Positions 1 to 8,313 of a stretch of 64,000 nucleotides of DNA are shown here, piece by piece. The first letter of the stretch is position 1. Each line of letters opens with the position of its first letter. Both the position numbers and the translations under genes were made by a program. The notes under the pieces were generated by a model, which was not told where the DNA came from, did not search any database, and saw nothing but the letters and a program-made list of their open reading frames with translations. Origin of the DNA: Brevundimonas fontaquae (GTDB lineage: Bacteria; Pseudomonadota; Alphaproteobacteria; Caulobacterales; Caulobacteraceae); assembly GCF_017086445.1 (NCBI RefSeq), contig NZ_CP070968.1:2294001-2358000 (forward strand), in the 5' to 3' direction.

Positions 1-106
1 CCGCCGAGCTGACCGCCGACTGGGTCAGGTTCAGGGCCTCGGCGGCGCGGGTTACGTGCTGGCGCTCGGCGACGGCGACGAAGATGCGGAGCTGGTCCAG
101 GGTCAT
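1..106 (-). CDS. LysR-family transcriptional regulator, N-terminal fragment (runs off the window)
   Basis: Reading leftwards from the ATG at 104-106, the first 35 residues begin MTLDQLRIFVAVAERQHVTR and continue into an AAEALNLTQSAVS segment. This is the canonical winged helix-turn-helix start of LysR-type regulators. Only the DNA-binding end is inside the window, so the effector and target are unknown. It is divergent from the DUF305 gene at 222, and the 115-base gap would hold a shared promoter, which fits the habit of LysR regulators controlling a divergent neighbour. That regulatory link is inference. Confidence 0.8.
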   Translation of the reverse strand, partial: MTLDQLRIFVAVAERQHVTRAAEALNLTQSAVSSA

Positions 107-221
107 GGGACAATCCTAACCCACGAAGCGGCGACTTCGACAGGGAACGTTCGGCGACGGCGAACGTTCCGAGCGGAACATCGCGTTGGTCGTCCGGGAC
201 GATCGCCTGCAGGATCGGATC

Positions 222-629
222 ATGACCCACGCCCCACCCTCCCGATGGATCAGAACCGGCGTCCTGGCGCTTGGCTCGGCGATTGCCGGTGCCGCAGTTA
301 TGGCCTTCGCACAGATGCCCGGCTCGGACTTCGATGCGGCGATGGCCGAGGCGATGGAGCGGATGCACCGCGACATGGCGGTAGAATCCACCGGCGACCC
401 AGACGTGGACTTCGCCGCCATGATGATCCCGCATCATCAGGGCGCCATCGACATGGCGCGCGTCGAGCTTCTGTACGGGCAGGACGAGACCATGAAGCGT
501 CTGGCCCAGGGGATCATCATTGAACAGACCCAGGAAATCGCCCTGATGCGCGACTACCTGACCCGCCATTCTGATGCGCCGACGCCGACCGGCGGCGCGA
601 CCTCGACCCATCACGGACACGGATCATGA
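222..629 (+). CDS. DUF305 family secreted/periplasmic protein
   Basis: About 135 residues. A hydrophobic N-terminal segment (TGVLALGSAIAGAAVMAFA) acts as signal peptide or anchor. The body carries the DUF305 signature MMIPHHQGAIDMARVEL followed by IIIEQTQEIALMRDYL. DUF305 proteins are ferritin-like helical bundles, often found near copper or other metal-handling genes; their biochemical role is not settled. The histidine/methionine-rich HH and the C-terminal HHGHG tail suggest metal binding. I chose the ATG at 222 (AGGA upstream) rather than the TTG at 186. Its stop overlaps the start of the next gene (ATGA), so the two are translationally coupled. Confidence 0.85.
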   Translation: MTHAPPSRWIRTGVLALGSAIAGAAVMAFAQMPGSDFDAAMAEAMERMHRDMAVESTGDPDVDFAAMMIPHHQGAIDMARVELLYGQDETMKRLAQGIIIEQTQEIALMRDYLTRHSDAPTPTGGATSTHHGHGS

Positions 630-2065
630 CCCTGACAGCCCGCGCCATCGCCGCCCTTGTTCTCAGCCTGTCCGCCGGACACGCCTTGGCCGATCAGGTT
701 CCGGGCGCGGCGGCGGCGCCCGCCATCCCGATCAGCAGCCAGGATCGGTTCTATTCGGCCGACCAGTTCTCCAACACCGTCTCGGTGGTCGATCCCTCGA
801 CCAACGGCCTGCTGGGGGTGATTTCCCTCGGCGAACCGACTCCGGCCAACCTCAGCCCGCTCTACAAGGGCCAGTTGCTGGTCCACGGCATCGGCGCGGC
901 GCCGGACGGCAAGACGATCGCCGTGGTCTCGATCGGGTCCAACTCGGTCAGCTTCATCGACACGGCCAGCAACACCGTCAAACATACCACCTATGTCGGG
1001 CGCTCTCCGCACGAGGCCTTCTTCACGCCGGACGGCCGCGAGGTCTGGGTCACGGTGCGGGGCGAGGCCTATGTTTCGGTGCTGGACGCCGCGACCTATC
1101 AGGAGACCGCCCGGGTCGAGACGCCCAACGGGCCGGGCATGACCATCTTCTCGCCGGACGGCCGCTACGCCTACATCTGCTCCAGCTTCAGTCCCGAGAC
1201 GGTGGTAGTCGAGACCGCGACCCGTCAGATCGTCGGTCGGGTGGCCCAGGCCAGTCCGTTCTGCCCCGACATCGCCGCCACGCCCGATGGAAGCCAGGTC
1301 TGGATGACGCTGAAGGACGTGGGCAAGACCATGGTTTTCAACGCCCGTCCGCCGTTCGCTGTCCTACAGACGCTCGACACCGGCCCCTTGACCAACCACG
1401 TCAACATCGTGCGCAACGCGGCGGGCCAGTTCGCCTATGTGACCGTCGGGACCGAGAACCGGGTCAAGGTCTATCGCACCGACACCTTCACGCTCGTGAC
1501 GGAGATCGAGGTGGGGTCGCTGCCGCACGGTCTGTGGCCCTCCGGCGACGGCTCGCGGATTTACGTCGGGCTGGAGAATGGCGACGGCGTGGCGGTCATC
1601 GACACCCTGGCCAACCGCGTGATCGCCACCGTGCCGATCGGTCAGGGACCGCAAGGGGTCACCTATGTGCCGCGTGCGGTCACTCAGGGTGACGGCAGGG
1701 CCAACCTCACGCCCCTGGGCGCAGCTCGCGCCTCGCATCAACTCGTTCTGACGGGCGAGGGCGACACCCGGTCCCAGGCGACCTTGTTCGAGCAGGGGCA
1801 GGTCCAGATGCTGCAGATCGCCGCCGCAGGCCTCCAACCCGGCAAGCCCTATGTCCTCGCCTTCGCCAATGCGGCGGACGGATCGGGGACGCTCGAGCCT
1901 CTGACGAAGTTCATGACCAATCCGGCTGGGTCTGCGGTCGTCAACGCCGTGGGCCCGATCCGTCAGGTGGTCGCCGCCGACGCCGGCGCACCCCGCCGTT
2001 GGCTGGTCATCGCCTCGGGCACGCCCGAGGCGATCGGCGCGGTCGTCCAGAGACAGTCGGAATAG
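626..2065 (+). CDS. YVTN-type beta-propeller secreted protein
   Basis: 479 residues with a signal peptide (MTLTARAIAALVLSLSAGHALA). Repeated blades of the type NTVSVVDPSTN, NSVSFIDTASNTV, AYVSVLDAATYQ and DGVAVIDTLANRVIATV, each followed by a PDG or SGDGSRIYV element, are typical of the YncE/YVTN seven-bladed propeller family. The last roughly 120 residues (from about 350) fall outside the propeller and look like a separate beta domain. Such proteins are periplasmic and usually serve as binding or scaffold modules; no catalytic residues are visible. It overlaps the DUF305 gene by 4 bases and is followed after 11 bases by the metallo-hydrolase, so the three form one operon. Confidence 0.85.
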   Translation: MTLTARAIAALVLSLSAGHALADQVPGAAAAPAIPISSQDRFYSADQFSNTVSVVDPSTNGLLGVISLGEPTPANLSPLYKGQLLVHGIGAAPDGKTIAVVSIGSNSVSFIDTASNTVKHTTYVGRSPHEAFFTPDGREVWVTVRGEAYVSVLDAATYQETARVETPNGPGMTIFSPDGRYAYICSSFSPETVVVETATRQIVGRVAQASPFCPDIAATPDGSQVWMTLKDVGKTMVFNARPPFAVLQTLDTGPLTNHVNIVRNAAGQFAYVTVGTENRVKVYRTDTFTLVTEIEVGSLPHGLWPSGDGSRIYVGLENGDGVAVIDTLANRVIATVPIGQGPQGVTYVPRAVTQGDGRANLTPLGAARASHQLVLTGEGDTRSQATLFEQGQVQMLQIAAAGLQPGKPYVLAFANAADGSGTLEPLTKFMTNPAGSAVVNAVGPIRQVVAADAGAPRRWLVIASGTPEAIGAVVQRQSE

Positions 2066-2076
2066 GACCGGCCGCC

Positions 2077-2748
2077 ATGCGGATCGACAAGTTCGTCCAT
2101 AGCTGCCTGCGCCTGACGATCGGTGCAGATCGACTGCTCTTCGATCCGGGCAAGTTTTCGTTCGTCGACGGACGGGTCGATCCTGCTGTCTTTTCGGATG
2201 TCTCGACGATCGTCCTGACGCACGGCCATCCCGACCACATCGACCCTGACGCTCTGGCCAGGATCGTGCAGGCGAGTGGCGCGACACTCGTCGGCAACGG
2301 CGAGGTCGCCGACAAGCTCGGCGAGAAGGGGCTGTCGGTCACGGTGTTCGAGGAGGGCGAACGGACCTTCGGCGCGTTCCGGCTGCAGGCTCAGCCGGTC
2401 GCGCATGAGCCCATCCTGTCGGACGAGAGCCCGCAACTGACAGCCTTCCTCGTCAACGACGTTTTCCTCAACCCGGGCGACAGTTTCGACAGCCGTCTGG
2501 ATCGGTTCGCGGGCGTGGAGGTGCTGGCCCTTCCGGTGATGGCGCCTTACCTGACCGAGCTCACTGTCCATGCGTTCGCCAAACGGATGAAGCCAAAATC
2601 GGTCGTCCCGGTCCATGACGGCTACGCTCGCGACTATTTCCTCAGGCAGCGTTACGACGTCTACGAGCCCTATCTGGACAAGGCCGGGATCAAACTGCAC
2701 CGGCCGATGGCGCCCGGAGACGGGTTCGACGTCTCTGACCATGACTGA
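2077..2748 (+). CDS. MBL-fold metallo-hydrolase, UlaG-like
   Basis: 223 residues from the ATG at 2077; an in-frame start at 1999 would lie inside the preceding gene. It opens MRIDKFVHSCLRLTIGADRL with DPGKFSF, like the UlaG/L-ascorbate-6-phosphate lactonase branch of the metallo-beta-lactamase superfamily. The zinc-binding HGHPDHID motif sits near residue 50. A second histidine motif (VAHEPIL), the FLNPGDSF element and a terminal VPVHDGY complete the fold. No signal peptide is seen, so it is cytoplasmic. The substrate cannot be told from the sequence. It is the last gene of the operon begun at 222. Confidence 0.8.
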   Translation: MRIDKFVHSCLRLTIGADRLLFDPGKFSFVDGRVDPAVFSDVSTIVLTHGHPDHIDPDALARIVQASGATLVGNGEVADKLGEKGLSVTVFEEGERTFGAFRLQAQPVAHEPILSDESPQLTAFLVNDVFLNPGDSFDSRLDRFAGVEVLALPVMAPYLTELTVHAFAKRMKPKSVVPVHDGYARDYFLRQRYDVYEPYLDKAGIKLHRPMAPGDGFDVSDHD

Positions 2749-2895
2749 CGCAGTCTGCACCTCCACCGGTTTCGCGCGATTGCGATCGCGATAAAATGGC
2801 GGCGGCTCGGCGTGGTAACTCAGGTGAATGTCGCCTTAGCGCGGTGACTGTCATGTCCGCTCATGGCGCAAATCCGCCCCTTCCCTGCCCCGTCA

Positions 2896-2927
2896 CTCAG
2901 TGCATTTGTCTTCATCTGCACTGTGAG
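2896..2927 (+). repeat. Repeat A copy 1 (CTCAGTG/CACTGAG-type inverted repeat)
   Basis: Arms CTCAGTGCA and TGCACTGTGAG flank a T-rich loop (TTTGTCTTCATC). It lies in the 305-base gap between 2748 and 3054. The gap also contains a short C-type repeat fragment (TGTCCGCTCATGGCGC, about 2851-2866) and no convincing gene. Confidence 0.7.
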
Positions 2928-3053
2928 GTCACCACAGCATGCGACCGGTCGACCTTGGGGCCGGCGCTATCCTCCACATCCCAATAGGGCCGCCTTTCGC
3001 GATAGCGGCTGCGGCCCTAGGGTAACGGCGGTTAGGGTACTGGGAGAAGAACG

Positions 3054-3608
3054 TTGGGAAGAGACAGCTATCGCGGTGGATCCACGCTTCTGAAAATCTG
3101 GCCTACCGCTCGCAGCAAGCCGAAAGCCGACGGTCTTCTAACGCGCGAGGTCAGCTTCGAGAGGTACGGGACCGAGCCGGCGACTCCCCTCCTCCCTCCG
3201 AAGACAAGTTCTAAGAAGCGAAAACCTAAGACCGTCCAGCCCAACTCAGCACCCACGCCAGCCTCGCTGACCTCGCAACGCCCAAACGCGCGTCCAGTCG
3301 ATCGCAGCGTCACGCGCGCTAACGAGACGACCAAGCGAGAGTATGGCGCAGAAGAGGTAATGAGCTATTTGATGGACAGGCACCCAGCCTGTCCCAAGAT
3401 CGTGCGAAAACGTATCGTAAAGATAGCTACGCAGGGACGCTGGACAGGCCTCACCCTGGCCCAAGCGGTATTTCGTTCGGCAGACCACTACGTACTAACT
3501 GAAGTCTGCGGGGTTCATAAACTCATCGAATGCGGCATTGATCACGTCGCAGCCAATCGGTTGGCCGAGCCGCAGCGTCGAATTGTCCTGAGTCTTTGGG
3601 GCTTCTAG
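3054..3608 (+). CDS. Hypothetical protein with a DUF2293-like C-terminus
   Basis: 184 residues from a TTG start with GGAG seven bases upstream. The N-terminal half is basic and low-complexity (KTSSKKRKPKT, then Pro/Thr/Ser-rich). The C-terminal 75 residues have a compact pattern: YLMDRHPACP, then LAQAVFRSADHYVLTEVCG, then VAANRLAEPQRRIVLSLWGF. The spacing of HPxCP, the central aromatic helix and the terminal RxxxxxxLxxW recalls the DUF2293 family, whose function is unknown. That match is from memory of the pattern. No neighbours are co-directional within 1 kb upstream or downstream except the repeat. Confidence 0.5.
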   Translation: MGRDSYRGGSTLLKIWPTARSKPKADGLLTREVSFERYGTEPATPLLPPKTSSKKRKPKTVQPNSAPTPASLTSQRPNARPVDRSVTRANETTKREYGAEEVMSYLMDRHPACPKIVRKRIVKIATQGRWTGLTLAQAVFRSADHYVLTEVCGVHKLIECGIDHVAANRLAEPQRRIVLSLWGF

Positions 3609-3700
3609 AGCGGCTTGCAGGCCTGCACGCGCGCCCTATTACCGGGGATGTGCGCTTCAAACCACCAACTGATCGTATTGCAAACGCGGCCCTCGTAACG

Positions 3701-4219
3701 TCAGTAGTCGTCAAATGCGCCGAGCGTTCGGGCGCATCGGTCCGCCGCTGTCGCAGCAGCATCCTCCCCTGAGCTCAAGCGGGGCCAGGCGTCGATCTCT
3801 CGGAAGTACTCCTCTCCCATCGTGACGCACTCCCTAAAGCTGCCAGCCTTTCTCAGGATCGTGGCCGCTGGAGCGTCGCGGCTAGGTGGCTCCAGGCTTT
3901 CCGATTGCGGCGCCACAACGGGTCGGACAGACGCTGGAGACGTTTCAGAGCTCGTCGTGGTCGCGCCGGCCAAGAAAGACACAACCGCGACGGTAAGCAT
4001 TGCGGCCCCGATGAAAGTTCGTCGCAGCCACTTCCCCCACTCGCCGCGCTGAAGCACCTTCACACGACGGTTGAGGTCAGCTTCCCGTCGCTCCAAAATG
4101 CCTTCCCGTTGAGCTATCTCCCGCTCCCGAGATGTCAGATTTTCATCACGCCAGGATTTCTGAGCATCCGCCAAAGCGTCGTTCGCTCTTTTCAGCGTCC
4201 CCCCAATCTTCGGCAACAT
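3701..4219 (-). CDS. Hypothetical single-span membrane protein with coiled coil
   Basis: 172 residues. Residues 1-60 form a charged helix with heptad-like spacing (TSREREIAQREGILERREADLNRRVKVL, quoted in two parts: TSREREIAQREG and ILERREADLNRRVKVL) that suggests a coiled coil. One membrane span follows near residues 70-88 (FIGAAMLTVAVVSFLAGA). The rest is a Pro/Ser linker and a short soluble end with two cysteines (FRECVTM, DRCARTL). The cytoplasmic side is probably the coiled coil. I do not recognise a family. It stands alone on the minus strand between plus-strand genes. Confidence 0.6.
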   Translation of the reverse strand: MLPKIGGTLKRANDALADAQKSWRDENLTSREREIAQREGILERREADLNRRVKVLQRGEWGKWLRRTFIGAAMLTVAVVSFLAGATTTSSETSPASVRPVVAPQSESLEPPSRDAPAATILRKAGSFRECVTMGEEYFREIDAWPRLSSGEDAAATAADRCARTLGAFDDY

Positions 4220-4327
4220 AAGCTCCCCCTATCAACGCGCGAAGCGCACTGACTAGTGCGCGTTTCTAGTCCCTCCAATAGCGCTGACGCTCGGGCACCG
4301 TCGAAGCTACTGGTTCGTTCGCGACAA

Positions 4328-4357
4328 CTCGGTGCACTTTTCAAGATCTGCACTAAG
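4328..4357 (+). repeat. Repeat A copy 2
   Basis: Left arm CTCGGTGCA and right arm TGCACTAAG around CTTTTCAAGATC. Same orientation as all other copies. It sits in the 283-base gap before the secreted-protein gene at 4503, where I see no further gene. Confidence 0.65.
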
Positions 4358-4502
4358 GCCGACCGCTGCTCCATTTCTTCCCATCCCTAAACCCCCGGAT
4401 TGGTCCATCCATCGTATTCCCAATTCGTGGTGCTGGAGCCGCAATCACCGGGACACGCAGGCCGTACCCGCTTAAGCTGCGGAATCAGTTAGGTGGTAGG
4501 AC

Positions 4503-5003
4503 ATGGCGCTGTCGATGTTTGAGCGGGCGAAGAGATCATTAGCCCAAGCGGTATTGGTGGCGACAGCGTTCGGCTGCGCCGCGACTACGCTGCCAACGCG
4601 GGCGAACGCTCAGGAGACACAGGTGTACCGAGGTGCCCCTCGTCTGCCCGACTTCCAAGGTGCGGACCGCAGGTTCGGGACTTACAGGACCCGCATCAGC
4701 AACGAGATGCGAACTGGCCCGAACTTCGCATGGCGGTACGCTGTCGTCGAAATCGGATGCGGCACGTCTTGCCGCTTCGTGTTCGTCGGAGACGTCTCGA
4801 CAGGGCGGGTTTACGATTTTCCGTACGGCGGGGAAGAATTCTACATGCTCAACCTCCGCTACAATGTGAAAGAAAACTACGTGACCGCCCGTTGGATTTC
4901 CGACGGCGTGTGCATGGAAGATTTTCTCGAGTGGGACGGTGCGCGCTTTACGTCGGCAAATAAGCGCGTTGTCGGACCGCGTACGATTTGCGAAGCGCTC
5001 TAA
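4503..5003 (+). CDS. Hypothetical secreted protein
   Basis: 166 residues with a long signal peptide ending near TRANAQET (about residue 36). The start is supported by GGTAGGA seven to ten bases upstream. The mature part is about 130 residues, beta-rich, with four cysteines (GCGTSCRF, DGVCME, RTICEAL) that could form two disulfides, consistent with the periplasm. I do not recognise the family. A second small exported protein with paired cysteines follows at 5116 on the same strand, 112 bases downstream, so the two may be related in role. Confidence 0.7.
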   Translation: MALSMFERAKRSLAQAVLVATAFGCAATTLPTRANAQETQVYRGAPRLPDFQGADRRFGTYRTRISNEMRTGPNFAWRYAVVEIGCGTSCRFVFVGDVSTGRVYDFPYGGEEFYMLNLRYNVKENYVTARWISDGVCMEDFLEWDGARFTSANKRVVGPRTICEAL

Positions 5004-5115
5004 CAGTCGGGCTCTCAGGGTAGGTCGTGGGCTCGACCGCCGCAGTAGCCATGCACATTCGGTTGCGCACTCCCGGCGCGTTGACCGGCCCACATCTGTC
5101 TAAGGAGCGACCATC

Positions 5116-5589
5116 ATGAAGCTGACTTTGCTGATAGCTTTCCTCCTCTGCGCCCCCACCCTAGCGTTGGCGCAGTCCAGTTGTGCTCCCATCATTGCAA
5201 GCGGAGCGTGCGATGAGCAGTCGGGCGTCACTATCGATGAGGGCGACCTAAGCCGGCTGTACTGCGACACGGTGGTGATCATGCGCAGCGAACGGGGGAC
5301 CGTGCTGATCCAGTTCACAGACAAGCAAGGTGATGACGGACGAATTCTCGGCTTCGCCGGGACCATCGAGGGCAGGCAAGGTTTTGGTGCCGACGCTACG
5401 CAAATGATGGCGGTGGAGAGAGTTTACCTCGGCGGAGCCGATCCGGTCCCGGCCGAACGTGGCAGCTGCATCATGAACTGGACAGGTCTGCATAGAACTG
5501 GCGGACGTTTGACCAGCGTCGTATGCGGCGGGCGAGGCGAGGCCGAGGGCTCAGACATCATGGCCATGGCTGCGCTAGAAACCCGGTAA
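5116..5589 (+). CDS. Hypothetical secreted protein
   Basis: 157 residues with a clear signal peptide (MKLTLLIAFLLCAPTLALAQ). AAGGAG lies 11 bases upstream of the ATG. The mature domain carries five cysteines (SSCAPII, SGACDEQ, YCDTVVIM, RGSCIMNW, VVCGGRG) and a beta-rich pattern. No enzyme motif is visible and I recognise no family. It is probably periplasmic. Repeat A copy 3 follows it at 5699. Confidence 0.7.
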   Translation: MKLTLLIAFLLCAPTLALAQSSCAPIIASGACDEQSGVTIDEGDLSRLYCDTVVIMRSERGTVLIQFTDKQGDDGRILGFAGTIEGRQGFGADATQMMAVERVYLGGADPVPAERGSCIMNWTGLHRTGGRLTSVVCGGRGEAEGSDIMAMAALETR

Positions 5590-5698
5590 CCTTCACACGC
5601 GCACGATCGAAACGCAGCCGGCGGCAGTCGATAGCCACTTCGAGTTCGCCTGGGCCTTGAGCAGAACGCCAAAGCCGAGGGCCCCTCTTCTCCTCCAC

Positions 5699-5728
5699 CT
5701 CAGTGCACTTTTGGTATTCCACACTGAG
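5699..5728 (+). repeat. Repeat A copy 3
   Basis: CTCAGTG and CACTGAG arms, perfectly complementary over 7 bases, with a 16-base centre beginning CACTTTTGG. It lies just upstream (18 bases) of the UDG-like gene at 5747. Confidence 0.8.
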
Positions 5729-5746
5729 CGATGCTAGGACCCTCGG

Positions 5747-6382
5747 ATGACCCGGGACGACATTCAAGCTGCGTACGAGAAGCACGGCTACGATCAGGGC
5801 TGGTCATTCATGATGACGCCTGAGGCCTCGCTGCGCACGGCAACCGTCGCGATGGTCGGGCTCAACCCGGGCGGCTCCGCTGGCAACGTGGGGCACTGGG
5901 ATCATGCACCGGGGAACGCCTACTTCATGCAGAAGTGGAGCTTGGACGAGACGTCAGACAGCGCGATCCAAAGGCAGGTGAAGGCCATTCATGATGTGCT
6001 CGACATCGGCGAGAACGAGATCTTCGCCGCGCAATTTATCCCCTTCCGTAGCCGTGACTTCGCCTCGCTCACCACAGTCGCTGAGGACAAGGCCTTCGCA
6101 ATGCGGCTCTGGACGTGGGTCGTCGAGCAGTCGCCCGCGCGACTCTATCTCTGCATGGGCAAGGAGGTTGGCAGCGCGATCGGCCAACTGATCGGCGCGT
6201 CCTGGAAAGAGGACATTGCGACGGGCTGGGGACGCACCAAGTTTCGTCGACGGGTGTCGAGCGACGGTCGTGTCGTCGTCGAGATGCCTCACCCCAGCCG
6301 CTACCAGCTTTTCTCTCGCGGGCCCAAGCACGTCGCCGTCGCGACTGAGGCCCTCAAGCGCGCGGCTCGCCCTGTAGGATAG
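5747..6382 (+). CDS. Uracil-DNA-glycosylase-like superfamily protein (copy 1)
   Basis: 211 residues. The motif VAMVGLNPGGSAG at residues 35-46 matches motif 1 of the UDG superfamily (GxNPG). VEMPHPSRYQLFSR near residue 180 matches the motif 2 His-Pro-Ser loop that inserts into DNA. In between, EIFAAQFIPFRSRDF and LYLCMGKEVGSAIGQLI fit the UDG core strands. A base-excision or DNA-damage role is therefore likely, but the substrate is not known. It is shorter and more divergent than family 4/5 enzymes and has no iron-sulfur cysteines. The gene at 58858 is a paralogue with the same order of motifs. AGGA lies near the ATG. Confidence 0.65.
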   Translation: MTRDDIQAAYEKHGYDQGWSFMMTPEASLRTATVAMVGLNPGGSAGNVGHWDHAPGNAYFMQKWSLDETSDSAIQRQVKAIHDVLDIGENEIFAAQFIPFRSRDFASLTTVAEDKAFAMRLWTWVVEQSPARLYLCMGKEVGSAIGQLIGASWKEDIATGWGRTKFRRRVSSDGRVVVEMPHPSRYQLFSRGPKHVAVATEALKRAARPVG

Positions 6383-6412
6383 CCCCCGCCTGATGGGGCG
6401 ACGGCGCGTTCG

Positions 6413-6598
6413 CTATCTGGCGTCGAAGGCACGCCCGCGGTCACCAAGCACGATCCAGCCCGCGTTGGTCGGCCAGAACCCCCTGCCCCGCCGCTCCGCC
6501 AATCCCACCACAGCCAACTGCTGGCTTTGGTCGGGCTTCGCGGTGCGCGTTTCGTCAACGAGGTCCAAGAGGGCCTCAATTCTGTAGGCGTCGGTCAT
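6413..6598 (-). CDS. Small hypothetical protein (61 aa)
   Basis: 61 residues beginning MTDAYRIEALLDLVDETRT and ending in a compact GRGFWPTNAGWIVLGDRG segment. The helix-helix-wing layout recalls a small winged-helix domain, but this is weak. Amino acid composition is natural for the host. It is convergent with the UDG-like gene, 30 bases beyond its stop. No clear ribosome binding site is seen. Confidence 0.45.
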   Translation of the reverse strand: MTDAYRIEALLDLVDETRTAKPDQSQQLAVVGLAERRGRGFWPTNAGWIVLGDRGRAFDAR

Positions 6599-6709
6599 GA
6601 TCAGAACTTAGCGGGCTGAAGCCGCGAGTGAAGTCGACTTAAGTTCTCTTTTGAAGAATCTCGCGTCGGCTGTACGTTACCGCCCAACGCCGCCTACACG
6701 CCCCTCTAC

Positions 6710-7084
6710 ATGAACTTTAGCAGCGACAAGGCCGGCGCCTATATGCTGCCTCAGACGCTCGACCGGCGCCGGGACAACTATTCGGTCTGTTACCGTGTCA
6801 TGGCGATGTCAGCGCTCTGCGCGCGCGACTATTCGGCCGAAAGCTTGGAGGTCGCTACCGGGTTCGTCAGCGGGAACGACGCCGTGCAGCCAGTGCTCAC
6901 CCTGAAGAGCATCAACGGGACCATACTGGTGTTCTCGGTCGAGGGGGCGATGGTGAACCGGTACAGTGCATCGACAGACGAAATCACGGTCGATTTCAGC
7001 TCTGATCGCACGGTTCAGGTTGGTGCAATCTCGTTCGACATAGTCGACGCCTCAGCCAATGGCGTCGTCATACGTCGCAACTGA
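6710..7084 (+). CDS. Hypothetical protein
   Basis: 124 residues, beta-rich in the second half (TLKSINGTILVFSVEGAM, EITVDFSSDRTVQVGAISFDIV). No signal peptide is present from this ATG. The N-terminus may be wrong or the gene truncated, because the frame upstream is open for only a short way and no ribosome binding site is obvious. I recognise no family. Repeat A and B copies follow directly after the stop. Confidence 0.45.
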   Translation: MNFSSDKAGAYMLPQTLDRRRDNYSVCYRVMAMSALCARDYSAESLEVATGFVSGNDAVQPVLTLKSINGTILVFSVEGAMVNRYSASTDEITVDFSSDRTVQVGAISFDIVDASANGVVIRRN

Positions 7085-7105
7085 TTGGCGCGTTCGTCAA
7101 AGGTG

Positions 7106-7135
7106 CTCAGTGCCTTTTTCGCAATCCACACTGAG
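7106..7135 (+). repeat. Repeat A copy 4
   Basis: Perfect CTCAGTG/CACTGAG arms with centre CCTTTTTCGCAATCCA. It is followed 8 bases later by repeat B, forming a composite unit. Confidence 0.8.
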
Positions 7136-7143
7136 CGACGGCT

Positions 7144-7191
7144 TTGCGCCAGAAGCGGACATGCACTGACCGCCAGAAACGCGACACTCAG
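7144..7191 (+). repeat. Repeat B copy 1
   Basis: Begins TTGCGCCAGAAGCGGACAT and ends AACGCGACACTCAG. The same two end blocks, with a variable middle, recur at 36417, 41811 and 44870. Confidence 0.65.
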
Positions 7192-7381
7192 CATTGCCTA
7201 CTCGGCTCGACAACGTCCGCTTTCCGGTCGGAACCATTTGGACACTCCAACCGGTGGATGACATATTGGGGGGCAATCGTTCTGGATCTCTCAAGTCCAA
7301 CTTGAACTGTGGAATTCATGCTTCGACAACCCGGTTCGGAGTTATTTTGCTACCTAGTCGAAGTAGATTTAGCCTCAGTGC

Positions 7382-7400
7382 TTGATGATATACTCATCAA
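7382..7400. repeat. Perfect 7-bp-arm inverted repeat in an A/T-rich gap
   Basis: TTGATGA and TCATCAA arms flank TATAC. It lies in the 606-base gap between repeat B (7191) and gspM (7798). I see no supported gene in that gap; a 112-codon open frame on the minus strand (7375-7713) has no protein-like character. The palindrome could be an operator or a hairpin. Confidence 0.4.
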
Positions 7401-7797
7401 ATGAGGAAACGTTCCCTGCCGTAATGGCCCGAATAGACCCTCGTCTGACAGTCATGTGTCCGCAAGCTAGGGGCTTTTGACGTGTTCTCTCGCGCTTCCC
7501 AGCGAATTTTGAGGTAAGACCCACGCTTACGTTTTGGCTAGAGCTTTTCAGACACGCGAACCGCGACAAGCCTTCTCGATCTGCACAATGGAGAATTAGG
7601 TGAGAAACATGCGGTAGGGAGAAGTCCCTAGCCGATGTTGGTGGGACGCGTCGGGGAGCTTTCGGGAAGAAGCACACTATCGGCTTCTGCAGTACTTGCC
7701 GTGAGGCTAACAAGGGCTGCAGCCATTGCTCAGCCGGAGGGCTGGCGGATCAATTCTCCGCAGCTCACTTAATGCAAAAGTTTAGCTTTCGTTGGAT

Positions 7798-8313
7798 TTA
7801 GAGTGATTTCTCTAGATCGTCTCGCGTTCGAGACGGCGCAAATCCGCCATCGACTTGCAAGGTTGCGTCCGCATTCTCGACTACTGCCAAGCGCGACACT
7901 TCCAGCCCATGCTCGTCCTTCAGCGCTGCAAGCCACGGAAAAATCTGCGCGCTGGTCGTCGAGTCCACTCTGAATCCTAGCCCGCCCGAGGGGTCCATTC
8001 CGGTCGTGACCACGAGCCCGGCAACTTCTGCGCTTTGGCGGATCACAGGCTCAATGTCGGCCGAAGACCCCTTTGAGCCTTCCCGACCCAGATCGCGGGA
8101 CAGCCGCCTTACGCCAGCGTCAACCTTCAGCAAAGTGATGCGCGCCTCCTCACGCCGCTCCGCTGCAGCCTCGCGCCAGGACCACATTGGGCGCACGACA
8201 ACCAACCAAATCAAAACTCCAGCGATCAGAAGGACCATGACAGCCAGCATCTGCCGCTCACGGTCCGTACGAGACCACCACCAGCGCGTGGCTGGATCAA
8301 ACACGGCGCTCAT
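7798..8313 (-). CDS. gspM: Type II secretion system protein M
   Basis: 171 residues. A short cytoplasmic start (FDPATRWWWSRTDRERQ) is followed by one membrane span near 25-45 (MLAVMVLLIAGVLIWLVVV) and a periplasmic ferredoxin-like domain, the layout of GspM. GspM is an inner-membrane component that partners GspL in the assembly platform. It is the last gene of the gsp operon and overlaps gspL by 4 bases. No gspN follows, and no terminator is obvious downstream. Confidence 0.85.
   Translation of the reverse strand: MSAVFDPATRWWWSRTDRERQMLAVMVLLIAGVLIWLVVVRPMWSWREAAAERREEARITLLKVDAGVRRLSRDLGREGSKGSSADIEPVIRQSAEVAGLVVTTGMDPSGGLGFRVDSTTSAQIFPWLAALKDEHGLEVSRLAVVENADATLQVDGGFAPSRTRDDLEKSL

Noticed and set aside
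2796..3093. Short open frames in the gap after the UlaG-like gene
   Set aside because: They run across repeat A copy 1 and carry no family-like pattern.
7375..7713. A 112-codon open frame on the minus strand in the gap before gspM
   Set aside because: Composition is unnatural (many Ser, Arg and Cys, no hydrophobic core), and there is no ribosome binding site. It overlaps the A/T-rich palindrome.
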